From JAVVHH01 sp965199585 (GTDB lineage Bacteria > Pseudomonadota > Alphaproteobacteria > Acetobacterales > Acetobacteraceae), in NCBI GenBank assembly GCA_965199585.1, contig CBDASI010000002.1, positions 558,001 to 622,000 of the forward strand: a DNA stretch of 64,000 nt. The letters run 5' to 3'. The position numbers and the translations under genes were made by a program. This document shows positions 1 to 8,625 of the stretch, in pieces (within the stretch, counting starts at the first letter, position 1; each line of letters begins with the position of its first letter). Below the pieces are notes generated by a model that saw only the letters and a list, made by a program, of their open reading frames with translations, searched no databases and was not told where the DNA came from.

Positions 1-127
1 CCAGGCGGTTCGGGTCCGCCGTCGTGATCCATGGCGCCAGCAGGGCCAACACCAGCACGATGAGGAACAGCACGAGCCCGGTAAGAAACAAGCGGTGCCG
101 CAACAACCGTCGGAGCGTGACGCTCAC
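1..127 (-). CDS. ABC transporter permease (DppC-like), N-terminal part only
   Basis: The gene runs off the left edge, so only about 42 N-terminal residues are visible. They read as a short basic stretch (VTLRRLLRHR) followed by one strong hydrophobic segment (LFLTGLVLFLIVLVLALLAP), the usual start of a DppC/OppC-type inner-membrane permease. The start is GTG at 127, four bases after the stop of the DppB-like gene, with a GAGGGA ribosome-binding sequence upstream. By position and order (binding protein, DppB, DppC) it should be the second permease of a dipeptide/oligopeptide-type importer whose ATPases lie outside the window. The call depends partly on this context. Confidence 0.75.
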   Translation of the reverse strand, partial: MSVTLRRLLRHRLFLTGLVLFLIVLVLALLAPWITTADPNRL

Positions 128-131
128 GGCG

Positions 132-1079
132 CTATCCCTCATACCGGATGCGGGGATCGAGTACGGCGTAGAGCATGTCAATCGCCAGGTTGATCAGCAC
201 CAGCATCGCCGTCACCAGCAGCAGCCCACCCTGCACCATCGGATAGTCGCGGCCCAGCACGGCCGAGGTCAGCAACTGGCCGATGCCTGGGATGCTGAAC
301 AGCGTCTCGGTCACCACCGAGCCGGAAACCAGCAGGCTGATGATGATGCCGACCACCGTCGTGATCGGGATCATCGCGTTGGCCAGCGCGTGCTTGCCGA
401 TGACGAGGTGCCGCGGCAACCCCTTGGCGCGCGCGGTGCGGACGTAATCCTGCCGCAGCACCTCGAGCATCGTGCTGCGCGTGACCCGGGCCAGCAGGCC
501 GATGTTGAGCATCGCCAGCGACACCGCCGGCAGCGTGCTGGTGCGGAACCATTCCCACGGGCTCTGGCTGAAGGGCACGTAGCCGCCGGTCGGCAGCCAT
601 CCGAGCTCGACCCCGAACCAGATGATGAACAGCAGGCCGAGGAAGAAGTTGGGCACCGAGATTCCGACCATGGCCACCATCATCGCAGCCTGGTCAATCC
701 AGCTATTCTGCCGCAGCGCGGCGATCATGCCGGCCCCCACGCCGATCACCAGCGTGATCGCCAGCGCGTAGAGCGACAGGCCGATGGTGATCGGCAGCCG
801 TTGCATGGTCGCGCCGAACACGCTCTGCCCCAACAGGATACTGCGCCCGAGATCGCCGTGCAGCAGCCCGCCATACCAATGCAGCGCCTGCTGCAGCAGC
901 GGCTGGTCGAGGCCGAGTTGCTCGCGGATCTGCGCCACCATCTGCGGCGTCGCCGACAGCCCGGCGATCGCCGCCGACGGATCACCGGGGATCAACCGCA
1001 TCAGCCCGAAACTCACGACGCTAACCAGCAGCAGCACCGGCACGGCGCCAGCCAGCCGGGCCAACAGCAGACGGATCAA
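132..1079 (-). CDS. Peptide-type ABC transporter permease (DppB/GsiC family)
   Basis: This 315-residue inner-membrane permease has the classical DppB layout: an N-terminal transmembrane helix, the LIPGDP segment at about residue 30, a periplasmic loop, then the transport domain with the EAA-type cytoplasmic loop around VRTARAKGLP that contacts the ATPase. It ends with LDPRIRYEG, typical of the family. The start is TTG at 1079, one base after the stop of the upstream binding-protein gene, so translation is probably coupled. It forms a three-gene unit with the binding protein and the partial DppC. The substrate cannot be read from the permease. Confidence 0.9.
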   Translation of the reverse strand: MIRLLLARLAGAVPVLLLVSVVSFGLMRLIPGDPSAAIAGLSATPQMVAQIREQLGLDQPLLQQALHWYGGLLHGDLGRSILLGQSVFGATMQRLPITIGLSLYALAITLVIGVGAGMIAALRQNSWIDQAAMMVAMVGISVPNFFLGLLFIIWFGVELGWLPTGGYVPFSQSPWEWFRTSTLPAVSLAMLNIGLLARVTRSTMLEVLRQDYVRTARAKGLPRHLVIGKHALANAMIPITTVVGIIISLLVSGSVVTETLFSIPGIGQLLTSAVLGRDYPMVQGGLLLVTAMLVLINLAIDMLYAVLDPRIRYEG

Positions 1080-1080
1080 C

Positions 1081-2634
1081 TCAGTTGGTGGACCAAACGT
1101 TGGAGAAGCGCGGAATGCGGAACGGCACCCAGCCCTCCACGTTCGCCCGCGTCGCCTGCACTTTGGTCAGGCTGCCGAACGGAAAGGCGTAGGCCTTGTC
1201 GAGGATCACCTGCTGCATCCGCCCGAAGGCGGCGCGTCGCTCGTCCTTGGTTTGCCCGTCGTTCATGCCCTTCCACGCGGCCAGCACGTCCGGATCGTCG
1301 ACGCCGTCCTTGGGCAGGTATTGCGCGCCCGGCGGGGCAAGGAACGCCATCGTCGCCAGCGCGCCCAGCGCGGGCTGCGTGCCCCAGCCGGTGAAGAACA
1401 TGTTCCAGCCGCTATCGGCCTTCTGCGCCATCTGCACCGAGGTCGGCCAGTCCACCACCTTGATCTCGGCGTTGATCCCGACCGCCTGCAGCTCCTGCTG
1501 CACGACGAGCGCGGCGTTGTACATCGAGCTGTAGTCCTTGTTGGTCAGCAGCACGACCGGCTGGCCCTTGTAGCCGGCTTCGGCCAGCAGCTTCTTGGTC
1601 TTGGCCGGGTCCTTCTGGTTGTAGGTGTCCTTGCCGGTGGTGACGTAGTCGGGCTGGTTCGGGAAGGCGAAGCCGAAATTGAGCTTGTAGTTGCCGTCGG
1701 TGGCGGCATCCATGATCTCGTCCATGTCCAGCGCCGCCTGGATCGCCTGCCGGACCTTGATGTCGTCGGTCGGCGGCGCGCTGGCATTGGCGAGGGCGAT
1801 CTGGATCCACCAGTTCGGCAGCGGCAGCAGCTTGACATCCTTGTTGCCCTTCAGCCGCGCCACCGACGTGCTCGGCACGTCCTCGACCGCGTTCAACTCG
1901 CCGGTCTCGAGCCCGGCGACGCGGGCGCCCCCCTCGGTCACGATCCGCATCGTGACTTGGTCGAAACACGCCTGCTTGTAGCCGCCAAAGCCGGTGCGCT
2001 GCTCGAAATGAGTGTTCGGCGTGTAGCCGTCAAAGCGCTTGAGCGTGACGAAGCTGCCCGGCACCGCCTCGGCCACCTGCCAGGGCCCGGTGCCGATCGG
2101 GTGCAGTTGCTGCGGCGGATCGTCCTTGTTCTCGGCCGGAATGATCACCATCGGGATGCTGAAGCTGCTCAGTTTCTCGATGAAGGTCGGCTGCGCCTGC
2201 TTCATGTGCACGACGAAGGTCGCGGGATCCGGCCCTTCCCAACTGGCCACCGCGCCGAGGATCTGCCGATCCAAGCCCACCTTGCTGTAACGATCCCAAC
2301 TCGCGACCACGTCGGCCGAGGTCATCGGCTTGCCGTTATGGAATTTGACCCCCGGCCGCAGCTTGAAGGTGAACGTCATGTGGTCCGGCGCCTCGACCAT
2401 GCTGTCGGCGAGGTCGAGAATCGGGTTGTTGTTCTCGTCGCGCGTCATCAGCGCTTCGAACACGTTCATGGCGATGTTACGGGTGCTGATCGTGTTGGAC
2501 GTCATCTGGTCGAGGCTGTTGAAATTCGCCTCCTGTGCGAACACCAGCGTACCGCCGACCTTGGGGCATTTGAACGTCTCGGCTGCGGCCGGCAGCGCCG
2601 TGAGCAAACTCGTGGCCAGGATCAACGCCCGCAT
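1081..2634 (-). CDS. ABC transporter periplasmic substrate-binding protein (SBP_bac_5, DppA/OppA type)
   Basis: A protein of about 517 residues with a Sec signal peptide (MRALILATSLLTALPAAAET) and the family-5 binding-protein fold. Recognisable stretches are the N-terminal GGTLVFAQEANF segment, the LRPGVKFHNGKPMTSADVVASWDR block near residue 100 and the PDYVTTGKDTYNQKDPAKTKKLLAEAGY block in the C-terminal half. It captures peptides, opines or similar solutes in the periplasm for the adjacent permeases. ATG at 2634 is preferred over GTG at 2640 because a GAAGG sequence lies seven bases before it. It is divergent from the class II aldolase gene, with about 80 bases between them. Confidence 0.9.
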   Translation of the reverse strand: MRALILATSLLTALPAAAETFKCPKVGGTLVFAQEANFNSLDQMTSNTISTRNIAMNVFEALMTRDENNNPILDLADSMVEAPDHMTFTFKLRPGVKFHNGKPMTSADVVASWDRYSKVGLDRQILGAVASWEGPDPATFVVHMKQAQPTFIEKLSSFSIPMVIIPAENKDDPPQQLHPIGTGPWQVAEAVPGSFVTLKRFDGYTPNTHFEQRTGFGGYKQACFDQVTMRIVTEGGARVAGLETGELNAVEDVPSTSVARLKGNKDVKLLPLPNWWIQIALANASAPPTDDIKVRQAIQAALDMDEIMDAATDGNYKLNFGFAFPNQPDYVTTGKDTYNQKDPAKTKKLLAEAGYKGQPVVLLTNKDYSSMYNAALVVQQELQAVGINAEIKVVDWPTSVQMAQKADSGWNMFFTGWGTQPALGALATMAFLAPPGAQYLPKDGVDDPDVLAAWKGMNDGQTKDERRAAFGRMQQVILDKAYAFPFGSLTKVQATRANVEGWVPFRIPRFSNVWSTN

Positions 2635-2714
2635 CGACACACCTTCATCAACTCGTCTCCCGATCTTCGCGACGGGGCTTGCGCAGCGTCAAGCGGTTCC
2701 GCTTTGCTAGATGC

Positions 2715-3494
2715 ATGCCAGACACCATGATCGCCCAAACCGACCCTGGACTTTCCGACCCCGCACTTTCCGAGTGGGAGATGCGCTGCGACATGGCCGC
2801 GGTGTTCCGCATCGCCGCACGCCACGGCTGGAACGAGCAGATCGGCAACCATAATTCGCTCATGCTGCCGACGGCACCGGGCGAGCCCGAGCAGTTCCTG
2901 ATCAACCCGCGCGGGCTGCTGTTCCAGGAGCTGACCGCGAGCAACCTCATCGTCTGCGATCTCGAGGGCAACGTGCTGCGCGGCGAGGGCGAGCTGCGCA
3001 AGGTCGCGTTCTACATCCATGCCCGCATCCATCTGCGCCATCCATCGGCCGCCTGCTTAATGCACGTGCATCCGCAGTATCTGACCGCGCTGTCGTTGCT
3101 GGCCGAGCCGGAGCTCGCGCTGGCGCATCACAACAACCTGCTGCTCAACGACCGGGTCAGGATCGACCAGGGCGGGGACGCGCCGGCCGGTTCGCACGCG
3201 GAAGGGGATCGGTTAGCCGCCGCCATGGAGGGCGCGAGCGTGCTCATCATGGGCGGCCACGGCGTCACCGTCGCGGGGCCGACCGTCGCGGACGCGTTCG
3301 ACGAGCTGTTCATCGCCGAGCGCACGGCGATGTACCAGGTGACCGCCCTGAGCACCGGCCGGCCACTCCGCGCGCTGCCCGACCACGAACGGCGGCATTG
3401 GCACGGCGCCTGGGGGGAGAAGATCGACGCCCGCATGCACCTGGATGCCTGGCGCCGGATCCTCGATCGCGAGGAACCCGACTACAAATCCTGA
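2715..3494 (+). CDS. Class II aldolase/adducin family protein
   Basis: About 259 residues covering one complete class II aldolase/adducin domain. Visible family features are the NHNSLMLP segment, NPRGLLFQEL, the glutamate-containing EGELRKVAFYIHARIHLRHP helix, the metal-binding HVHPQYLTALS motif and the later MGGHGVTVAG histidine. Members are Zn-dependent aldolases, epimerases or decarboxylases acting on sugar phosphates or small hydroxy acids. The substrate cannot be assigned here. ATG at 2715 is used; 2679 is an in-frame upstream possibility and 2727 a downstream one, and none has a clear ribosome-binding site. It is the only plus-strand gene in the first 19 kb and converges on the aminotransferase gene. 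Confidence 0.85.
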   Translation: MPDTMIAQTDPGLSDPALSEWEMRCDMAAVFRIAARHGWNEQIGNHNSLMLPTAPGEPEQFLINPRGLLFQELTASNLIVCDLEGNVLRGEGELRKVAFYIHARIHLRHPSAACLMHVHPQYLTALSLLAEPELALAHHNNLLLNDRVRIDQGGDAPAGSHAEGDRLAAAMEGASVLIMGGHGVTVAGPTVADAFDELFIAERTAMYQVTALSTGRPLRALPDHERRHWHGAWGEKIDARMHLDAWRRILDREEPDYKS

Positions 3495-3498
3495 TCGG

Positions 3499-4824
3499 TC
3501 ACGCGAAGACGGCGTCGACCGCGTCGCCCAGGCGATCGACGATCAGGGCGAGATCGCCGTCCGATACGATGTAGGGCGGCGCTACGATGATGTGGTCGCC
3601 GAGCATTCCGTCGACGGTGCCGGTGCACGGGTAGATCGCCAGGCCGCGGTCCAAGCCGGCTTGCTTGACGCGTTCGGCGATGGTCGAGGCGGGTGCGAAC
3701 GGCGTTCGCTGCGCCCGGTCGGACACGAACTCCAGCGCGCGGAACAGGCCGCGCCCGCGGATGTCGCCGACGTGACGGTGATTGCCGAAACGGTCGGTGA
3801 GCAGGCGCTCGAGCGTCTCTCCCGCGGCAGCGACGCGGGGGATCAGCGCGTCCTCCCGCAGGATGCGCTGCACCTCCAGGGCCGCGGCGCAGGCGACCGG
3901 GTGCGCCTGGTAGGTTTGCCCGTGCATGAAGCCACCAGAGCCCTGACGCAGTGCCTCGATGACCCGGCCCGTCGCGAGGATGCCGCCGATCGGCGCGTAG
4001 CCGCCGCCCAGCCCCTTCGCGACCGCCTGGATGTCGGGCGAGACGCCCTCCTGCTCCCAGGCATGCAGCGTGCCGGTGCGGCCCATGCCGCACATCACCT
4101 CGTCCAGGATCAGCAGCGCGCCGTGCCGATCGCATACCGCGCGGATGGCGGCGAAGTAGCCCGGCACCGCGGTGACGCAGCCAGTGGCGGCTCCCACCAC
4201 GGTCTCGGCACAGAAAGCCGCGACGGTATCGGGGCCAAGGCGCTGGAATTCGGCTTCGAGCTCGGCCGCGAGGCGGGCGACATATTGGGCGTCGCTCTCG
4301 TCCGGGGCCTGGTAGTGGTAGGCGAAACAGGGCGAGACCTTGCTGAAAGCCGGGCTCAGAACCGGCTCGTAGAGCGCGCGCCGAGCCACGTGACCGCCGG
4401 CGGCGAGCGCGCCCAGCGTGGTGCCGTGATAGCTCTGCCGCCGGCCGATGAAGTTGACCCGGCCGGGCTCGCCGATCTCGATGAAATACTGCCGCGCCAG
4501 CTTGATCGCGGCTTCCATCGCCTCGGAGCCGGAGCTGACGAAGAACGCGTGCGTGAGTCCGCCGGGCTCGTCCTCGAGCAGGATGTCGGCCAGCGCCTCG
4601 GCGGGTTCGGAGGTGAAAAAGCCGGTGTGTGCATAAGCCACCCGCCCCGCCTGCTCGGCCATCGCGGCGGCGACCCGCTTGTTGCCGTGGCCGATGCAGG
4701 CGACCGCCGCGCCGCCGGAGCCGTCGATCACCGTCTGTCCGCTGGCGAGATGCAGCCGGATGCCGTCACCGCCGACGACCGTGTCGGGCATCGCGTTCAG
4801 GCTGCGTTGGATGATGCGCGACAT
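3499..4824 (-). CDS. Class III (omega) aminotransferase, PLP-dependent
   Basis: A full-length class III aminotransferase of 441 residues. Visible are the cofactor phosphate-binding SSGSEAMEAAIKLAR region (about 97-111), the SYHGTT motif (131-136), the conserved aspartate of LILDEVMCGMGRTG (D241) and the Schiff-base lysine in AVAKGLGGGYAPIGG (K270). The family moves amino groups between omega-amines or amino acids and keto acids in the cytoplasm. It follows the dimethylformamidase-like gene by 15 bases and is the last gene of the long minus-strand run that begins at 19018, so it may process an amine released by the upstream hydrolases. The substrate is not predictable from sequence. Confidence 0.92.
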   Translation of the reverse strand: MSRIIQRSLNAMPDTVVGGDGIRLHLASGQTVIDGSGGAAVACIGHGNKRVAAAMAEQAGRVAYAHTGFFTSEPAEALADILLEDEPGGLTHAFFVSSGSEAMEAAIKLARQYFIEIGEPGRVNFIGRRQSYHGTTLGALAAGGHVARRALYEPVLSPAFSKVSPCFAYHYQAPDESDAQYVARLAAELEAEFQRLGPDTVAAFCAETVVGAATGCVTAVPGYFAAIRAVCDRHGALLILDEVMCGMGRTGTLHAWEQEGVSPDIQAVAKGLGGGYAPIGGILATGRVIEALRQGSGGFMHGQTYQAHPVACAAALEVQRILREDALIPRVAAAGETLERLLTDRFGNHRHVGDIRGRGLFRALEFVSDRAQRTPFAPASTIAERVKQAGLDRGLAIYPCTGTVDGMLGDHIIVAPPYIVSDGDLALIVDRLGDAVDAVFA

Positions 4825-4839
4825 CGTGCTGCTCCGTCT

Positions 4840-6915
4840 TCAGTCGGCCGCGAAACGGGCGACGACGTTTCCTAACATCCGGGAGACGTTGTTTCGATAG
4901 CCGTCATGCGACAGGCTGCCGCAGAAGGTGATCGACCCGGTCGCGAACACTGCACCGCCCCGCTCGGTCTCGAAGTAGATGATCTCTGCCCGGATCAAGT
5001 CGCGCGGCGCTTCGCCGGTCACGGTGTTGACGTGGCTCAGCAGCTCCTCGGGAACGGCGACGAAGTGCAACTGGTGTCCTTCCGACCGCGCCAGGATGAC
5101 GGTGTTGGGGGGCGTGCCCAGCCGCCGGTCGGCGCGGTCCAGCTCGAAGCCGGCCGCGCCGCCGCCGGAGAGGCCGAAGTCGCCGATGAACGCGTCGTCG
5201 ATGCCGTCGAAAATCCAGGCGACCGCCGGGTCGGCGCTGGCGGGCAGAACGCGGTAGTGCGAGCCTTCGAACAGGCCTTGCGACGAGAAGCCGACGCCGG
5301 CCAGCATCTGCGGCGGCCGTCCCAGGCGTCGCCACAGCCCACCATAGGCACCGTCCAGCTGATGATATGCCTCGCCGGGGGCGGCGTCCCACGCGCGGAT
5401 GCCACCCTCGGCACGGCGCACCTCCAGCACATCCGGGATCGCATCGGAGACGGCGATGCGCCAGTAGAAGCCGTTGCCGCCCAAGTAGCAGAGCCGCCCC
5501 CCGGCGCCGGTACACTCGGTCAGGGCGTCGAGCGTCTGCTTCGTGTGGTATTCCGGGTGGCTTCCCGTCAGCACGCAGCGATAGCCGGCGAGCAGTGCCG
5601 CACCCTCGCGATGCAGGTCGTGGTCGGTGATGACGTCGAAGGCCTGGCCGGTCACCTCGAGCCAGTCGGTCAGGTGACTGTCGGCGGAGAAGTGCCGCAG
5701 CCCGCTGCCCTTCGGGTCGTTGAAGGTGAGGAAGCCCGGCCGCAGCGTCAGCACGGGGCGGCGCAGCGAGGAGAGGCTGATACCGCTGCCGTCCGGGTGA
5801 CGGTTGTAGGTGGAGGCCCCGTATTCTGGATGGTCCTCCGGGTTGTTCGGCGTCGCGCCCCAGGCGGCAGCGCGCTCGCGGAACGCCGCGTCGAAGTTGA
5901 AGCGGGCATGGTTGGCGTAGGCCTGATACGTGAACGTCGCGGCCAGGTAGGCGACCGGCGCCGTGACCCGGCCGCGCGGCGGCAGGACGAAGAGCGGGAT
6001 GATGTCCTGGTGCGGTCCGCATCGCAGCCGCACACCGTAGACCCCGCTGCGCAGGTCGGCCGGCAGGTCGATGGTGAAATCCGTCTCCCACTCGGCATCG
6101 TAGAGGTCATCGGAGTGGAAATGAATCGCTGCGTATTCGGCGGGCGCGTGCTTATGGTCCATTTCGGTACCGGTCCAGCGCGACCCGCGCACGCCCCGCG
6201 TGGGTAGGTTGACGAGGCGGCCGGGATGGGTGCCGTCGATCTGGTCGCCATCGATCCCCACCGAGAAGTCCCACGATGCCTCGGCGACGCCATTCGAGCC
6301 GAGTAAGGTCGGATCCTCGATGCGTCCATCGAAACGACCGTCGGCATGGTCGGCCGCGATCCACAAGCGATCTCCGGCCGGCAAGCCGGCGGCCCCGTCG
6401 GCATGCCCGCTATCGCTCACGCCCCAGCTCCGCTGCAGCGCCTGCTGGGTCAGGTGGACGCGCCCGCCGGCGAATCGGGCGGTGAGCTCATACCAGCACC
6501 GTTCCAGCATCGGCGCAGCGACCGCGGCGGCGATCCGACCACCGATCATCAGCATCGCACCCTCGGCGGACGCCAGCAGAATGGCATCGCCGAGGGCCAG
6601 GATGGGCTGTTTGCGGGTGAGCAGCCCGGGCTGCACGCGAACCTGGATGGCGCCACCCTCCGAGACGGCAAGCGGCGCGTCGACCAGGCCGTAGGAGCCC
6701 GGCCGCACCGGCTGCGATTGCGACGCGAACTCCCCGGCGAAGCTGCACGGTGTCGGCTCGAACTTCAGGCCGGGCCCGTCCGGATTGGGGTCGGCATGGA
6801 TGATCCGAACGAGATCGGCGCGATACGGCGTGTCCAACGAGCTGGAGACCTTGACCTCGATCCGATCCCCGGGACGGCCGGAGATACGATCGAGATAGCC
6901 TGTCAGTGGAACCAT
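4840..6915 (-). CDS. N,N-dimethylformamidase large-subunit-like protein
   Basis: A 691-residue protein resembling the large (beta) subunit of N,N-dimethylformamidase, which hydrolyses DMF to dimethylamine and formate using a mononuclear iron held by two tyrosines and a glutamate. The N-terminal part is beta-rich with a carbohydrate-binding-like middle section. The catalytic-type C-terminal half shows TFTYQAYANHARFNFDA, the STYNRHPDGSGISLSSLRRP block, SADSHLTDWLEVTGQ, DVITDHDLHREG and LTGSHPEYHTKQ, in the family order. It is somewhat shorter than the roughly 760-residue characterised enzyme. No gene for the small alpha subunit is seen anywhere in the window. It follows the amino-acid ABC ATPase by 37 bases. 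A related amide hydrolase activity is inferred; DMF itself is not implied. Confidence 0.8.
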   Translation of the reverse strand: MVPLTGYLDRISGRPGDRIEVKVSSSLDTPYRADLVRIIHADPNPDGPGLKFEPTPCSFAGEFASQSQPVRPGSYGLVDAPLAVSEGGAIQVRVQPGLLTRKQPILALGDAILLASAEGAMLMIGGRIAAAVAAPMLERCWYELTARFAGGRVHLTQQALQRSWGVSDSGHADGAAGLPAGDRLWIAADHADGRFDGRIEDPTLLGSNGVAEASWDFSVGIDGDQIDGTHPGRLVNLPTRGVRGSRWTGTEMDHKHAPAEYAAIHFHSDDLYDAEWETDFTIDLPADLRSGVYGVRLRCGPHQDIIPLFVLPPRGRVTAPVAYLAATFTYQAYANHARFNFDAAFRERAAAWGATPNNPEDHPEYGASTYNRHPDGSGISLSSLRRPVLTLRPGFLTFNDPKGSGLRHFSADSHLTDWLEVTGQAFDVITDHDLHREGAALLAGYRCVLTGSHPEYHTKQTLDALTECTGAGGRLCYLGGNGFYWRIAVSDAIPDVLEVRRAEGGIRAWDAAPGEAYHQLDGAYGGLWRRLGRPPQMLAGVGFSSQGLFEGSHYRVLPASADPAVAWIFDGIDDAFIGDFGLSGGGAAGFELDRADRRLGTPPNTVILARSEGHQLHFVAVPEELLSHVNTVTGEAPRDLIRAEIIYFETERGGAVFATGSITFCGSLSHDGYRNNVSRMLGNVVARFAAD

Positions 6916-6952
6916 GTTTCGATCCTATCGGACTGACGGTGAGATTTGGCGA

Positions 6953-7720
6953 TTACTGGATGAAGCGGGCGAGGAACGCCTGGGTGCGCGGATGCTGCGG
7001 GGCGCCGATGACCTGGTCGGGCGGCCCCTGCTCCACGATCACGCCGCCATCCATGAACACCACATGGTCCGCAACTTCCCGCGCGAAGTCGATCTCGTGC
7101 GTCACCACGATCATGGTCAGGCCGCCATGCGCCAGGCCACGCATGGTGGCCAGCACCTCGCCGACCAGTTCGGGATCCAGCGCGGAAGTCGGTTCGTCGA
7201 ACAGCATCAGCTCGGGCCGAATGGCTAGGGCACGGGCGATGGCGACGCGCTGCTGCTGGCCGCCCGAGAGCTGGCGGGGGTAGGCGGCGGCTTTCTCCGC
7301 CAGCCCGACACGGGCCAGCAGCTCCCGCCCGAGAGCTTCCGCGGCAGCGCGCTTCATGCCGTGCACGCCCACCGGCGCCTCGGTGATGTTCTGCAGCACC
7401 GTCAGATGCGGGTAGAGGTTGAACTGCTGGAATACCATGCCGATCCGGCGGCGTTGCCGGGCCACGGCGTTGCGGGACAGCTTGTGCAGCGTGCCGCCCT
7501 TCAGCGCGTAGCCCACCTGCATGTCGCCGACGGTGATGGCGCCGGCATCCATCTCCTCTAGACGGTTGATGCAGCGGAGGAAGGTGGACTTGCCCGAGCC
7601 GGACGGCCCCAGGATCGCCACAGTCTGCCCGGGCATGACGTCGAGGTCGATGCCGTTCAGCACCTGGTTCGATCCGAATGCCTTGCGGACACCGCGGGCG
7701 CGAACCAGCGGCTCGGTCAC
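6953..7720 (-). CDS. Polar amino-acid ABC transporter ATPase (GlnQ/HisP type)
   Basis: A 255-residue ABC ATPase with Walker A GPSGSGKS (38-45), Q-loop FQQFNLYPHLT, signature LSGGQQQRVAIARAL, Walker B LMLFDEPTSALDPE and the switch histidine in VVTHEIDFAREV. Length and motif wording match ATPases of polar amino-acid importers. Its start overlaps the stop of the permease gene by four bases (ATGA), giving a complete binding protein-permease-ATPase set with the two upstream genes. It energises uptake from the cytoplasmic face of the membrane. Confidence 0.95.
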   Translation of the reverse strand: MTEPLVRARGVRKAFGSNQVLNGIDLDVMPGQTVAILGPSGSGKSTFLRCINRLEEMDAGAITVGDMQVGYALKGGTLHKLSRNAVARQRRRIGMVFQQFNLYPHLTVLQNITEAPVGVHGMKRAAAEALGRELLARVGLAEKAAAYPRQLSGGQQQRVAIARALAIRPELMLFDEPTSALDPELVGEVLATMRGLAHGGLTMIVVTHEIDFAREVADHVVFMDGGVIVEQGPPDQVIGAPQHPRTQAFLARFIQ

Positions 7721-8625
7721 CGTGCATCCGCCAAAGCGGGTGCCGCGACGATCCGCCGCTGCACGTCGTCGGAGCCGCGGGCGTAATAGCGCTCCACGGC
7801 GGACTGCACCACGTTCAGCACGGAGGTGACGAGCAGATACCAGAACACCGCCACCAGCAGCAGCGGCACTACCTCGAACGTGCGGTTATAGACGGCCTGC
7901 ACGGAATACAGCAGGTCGCTCATCGCGATGACGCTGACCAGCGAGGTCGCCTTGATCATGCTGATCAGCTGGTTGCCGGTGGGCGGGATGATGGCGCGCA
8001 TCGCCTGCGGGATTACGATGCGCCACAGCGCCCGGGCCCGCGTCATGCCGAAGCTCTCCGCCGTCTCGGCCTGCTTCGGGTCTACCGAGAGCAGCCCGGC
8101 GCGGATGATCTCCGCCATATACGCCGCCTCGTTCAACGCCAGCCCAGCGATGGCGGCGGTGAGCGGGGTGATCACGTCGTTGGTCTTCCAGCGCGCGATC
8201 TCGGGCCCGAACGGCACCGCCAACACCACGGCAGGGAACAGGGTGGACATGTTGTACCAGAAGATCAGCTGCACCAGCAGCGGCGTGCCGCGGAAAAACC
8301 AGATGTAGAGACCGGCCAGGCCGGTCAGCAGCCGGCTGCGCGACAGCCGCGCCACCGCCAGCAGCAGGCCGATGAGCACGCCCAGCACCATCGCCACCAC
8401 GGTGAGGCCGAGCGAGACCGAGAGGCCGTGCAGGATGGAGGCCTCGGTGAGCCACTCGCCCACTACGGACCATTCGAAGTTCTTGTTCACCGCGACGGCC
8501 CAGAGCACCCGCGCGGCCACCAGCAGCACCAGTATCCACGCGACGAACAGGCCGACCCGCAGCGGCGCCCGGGCGTTGGCCACATCCCGCAGCGCGAGCA
8601 GGTCGTCGGCCCGGGGTGCCGTCAC
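7717..8625 (-). CDS. Polar amino-acid ABC transporter permease (HisM/GlnP type)
   Basis: A 302-residue permease. An N-terminal extension of about 30 residues precedes a first transmembrane helix, then the His/Glu/Gln/Arg permease domain. This contains the WFFRGTPLLVQLIFWYN segment and the ATPase-contacting loop EAAYMAEIIRAGLLSVDPKQAETAESFGM. A single permease gene implies a homodimeric channel. It overlaps the binding-protein stop and the ATPase start by four bases each, so the three genes are translationally coupled. The substrate is probably an amino acid or a similar small polar nitrogen compound, by family. Confidence 0.93.
   Translation of the reverse strand: MTAPRADDLLALRDVANARAPLRVGLFVAWILVLLVAARVLWAVAVNKNFEWSVVGEWLTEASILHGLSVSLGLTVVAMVLGVLIGLLLAVARLSRSRLLTGLAGLYIWFFRGTPLLVQLIFWYNMSTLFPAVVLAVPFGPEIARWKTNDVITPLTAAIAGLALNEAAYMAEIIRAGLLSVDPKQAETAESFGMTRARALWRIVIPQAMRAIIPPTGNQLISMIKATSLVSVIAMSDLLYSVQAVYNRTFEVVPLLLVAVFWYLLVTSVLNVVQSAVERYYARGSDDVQRRIVAAPALADAR

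Noticed and set aside
24..2730. Long plus-strand open frames at 24-1394 and 784-2730
   Set aside because: They lie antisense to a clear binding protein and permease. Composition (Arg, His, Gln, Asp rich) is that of GC-rich shadow frames.
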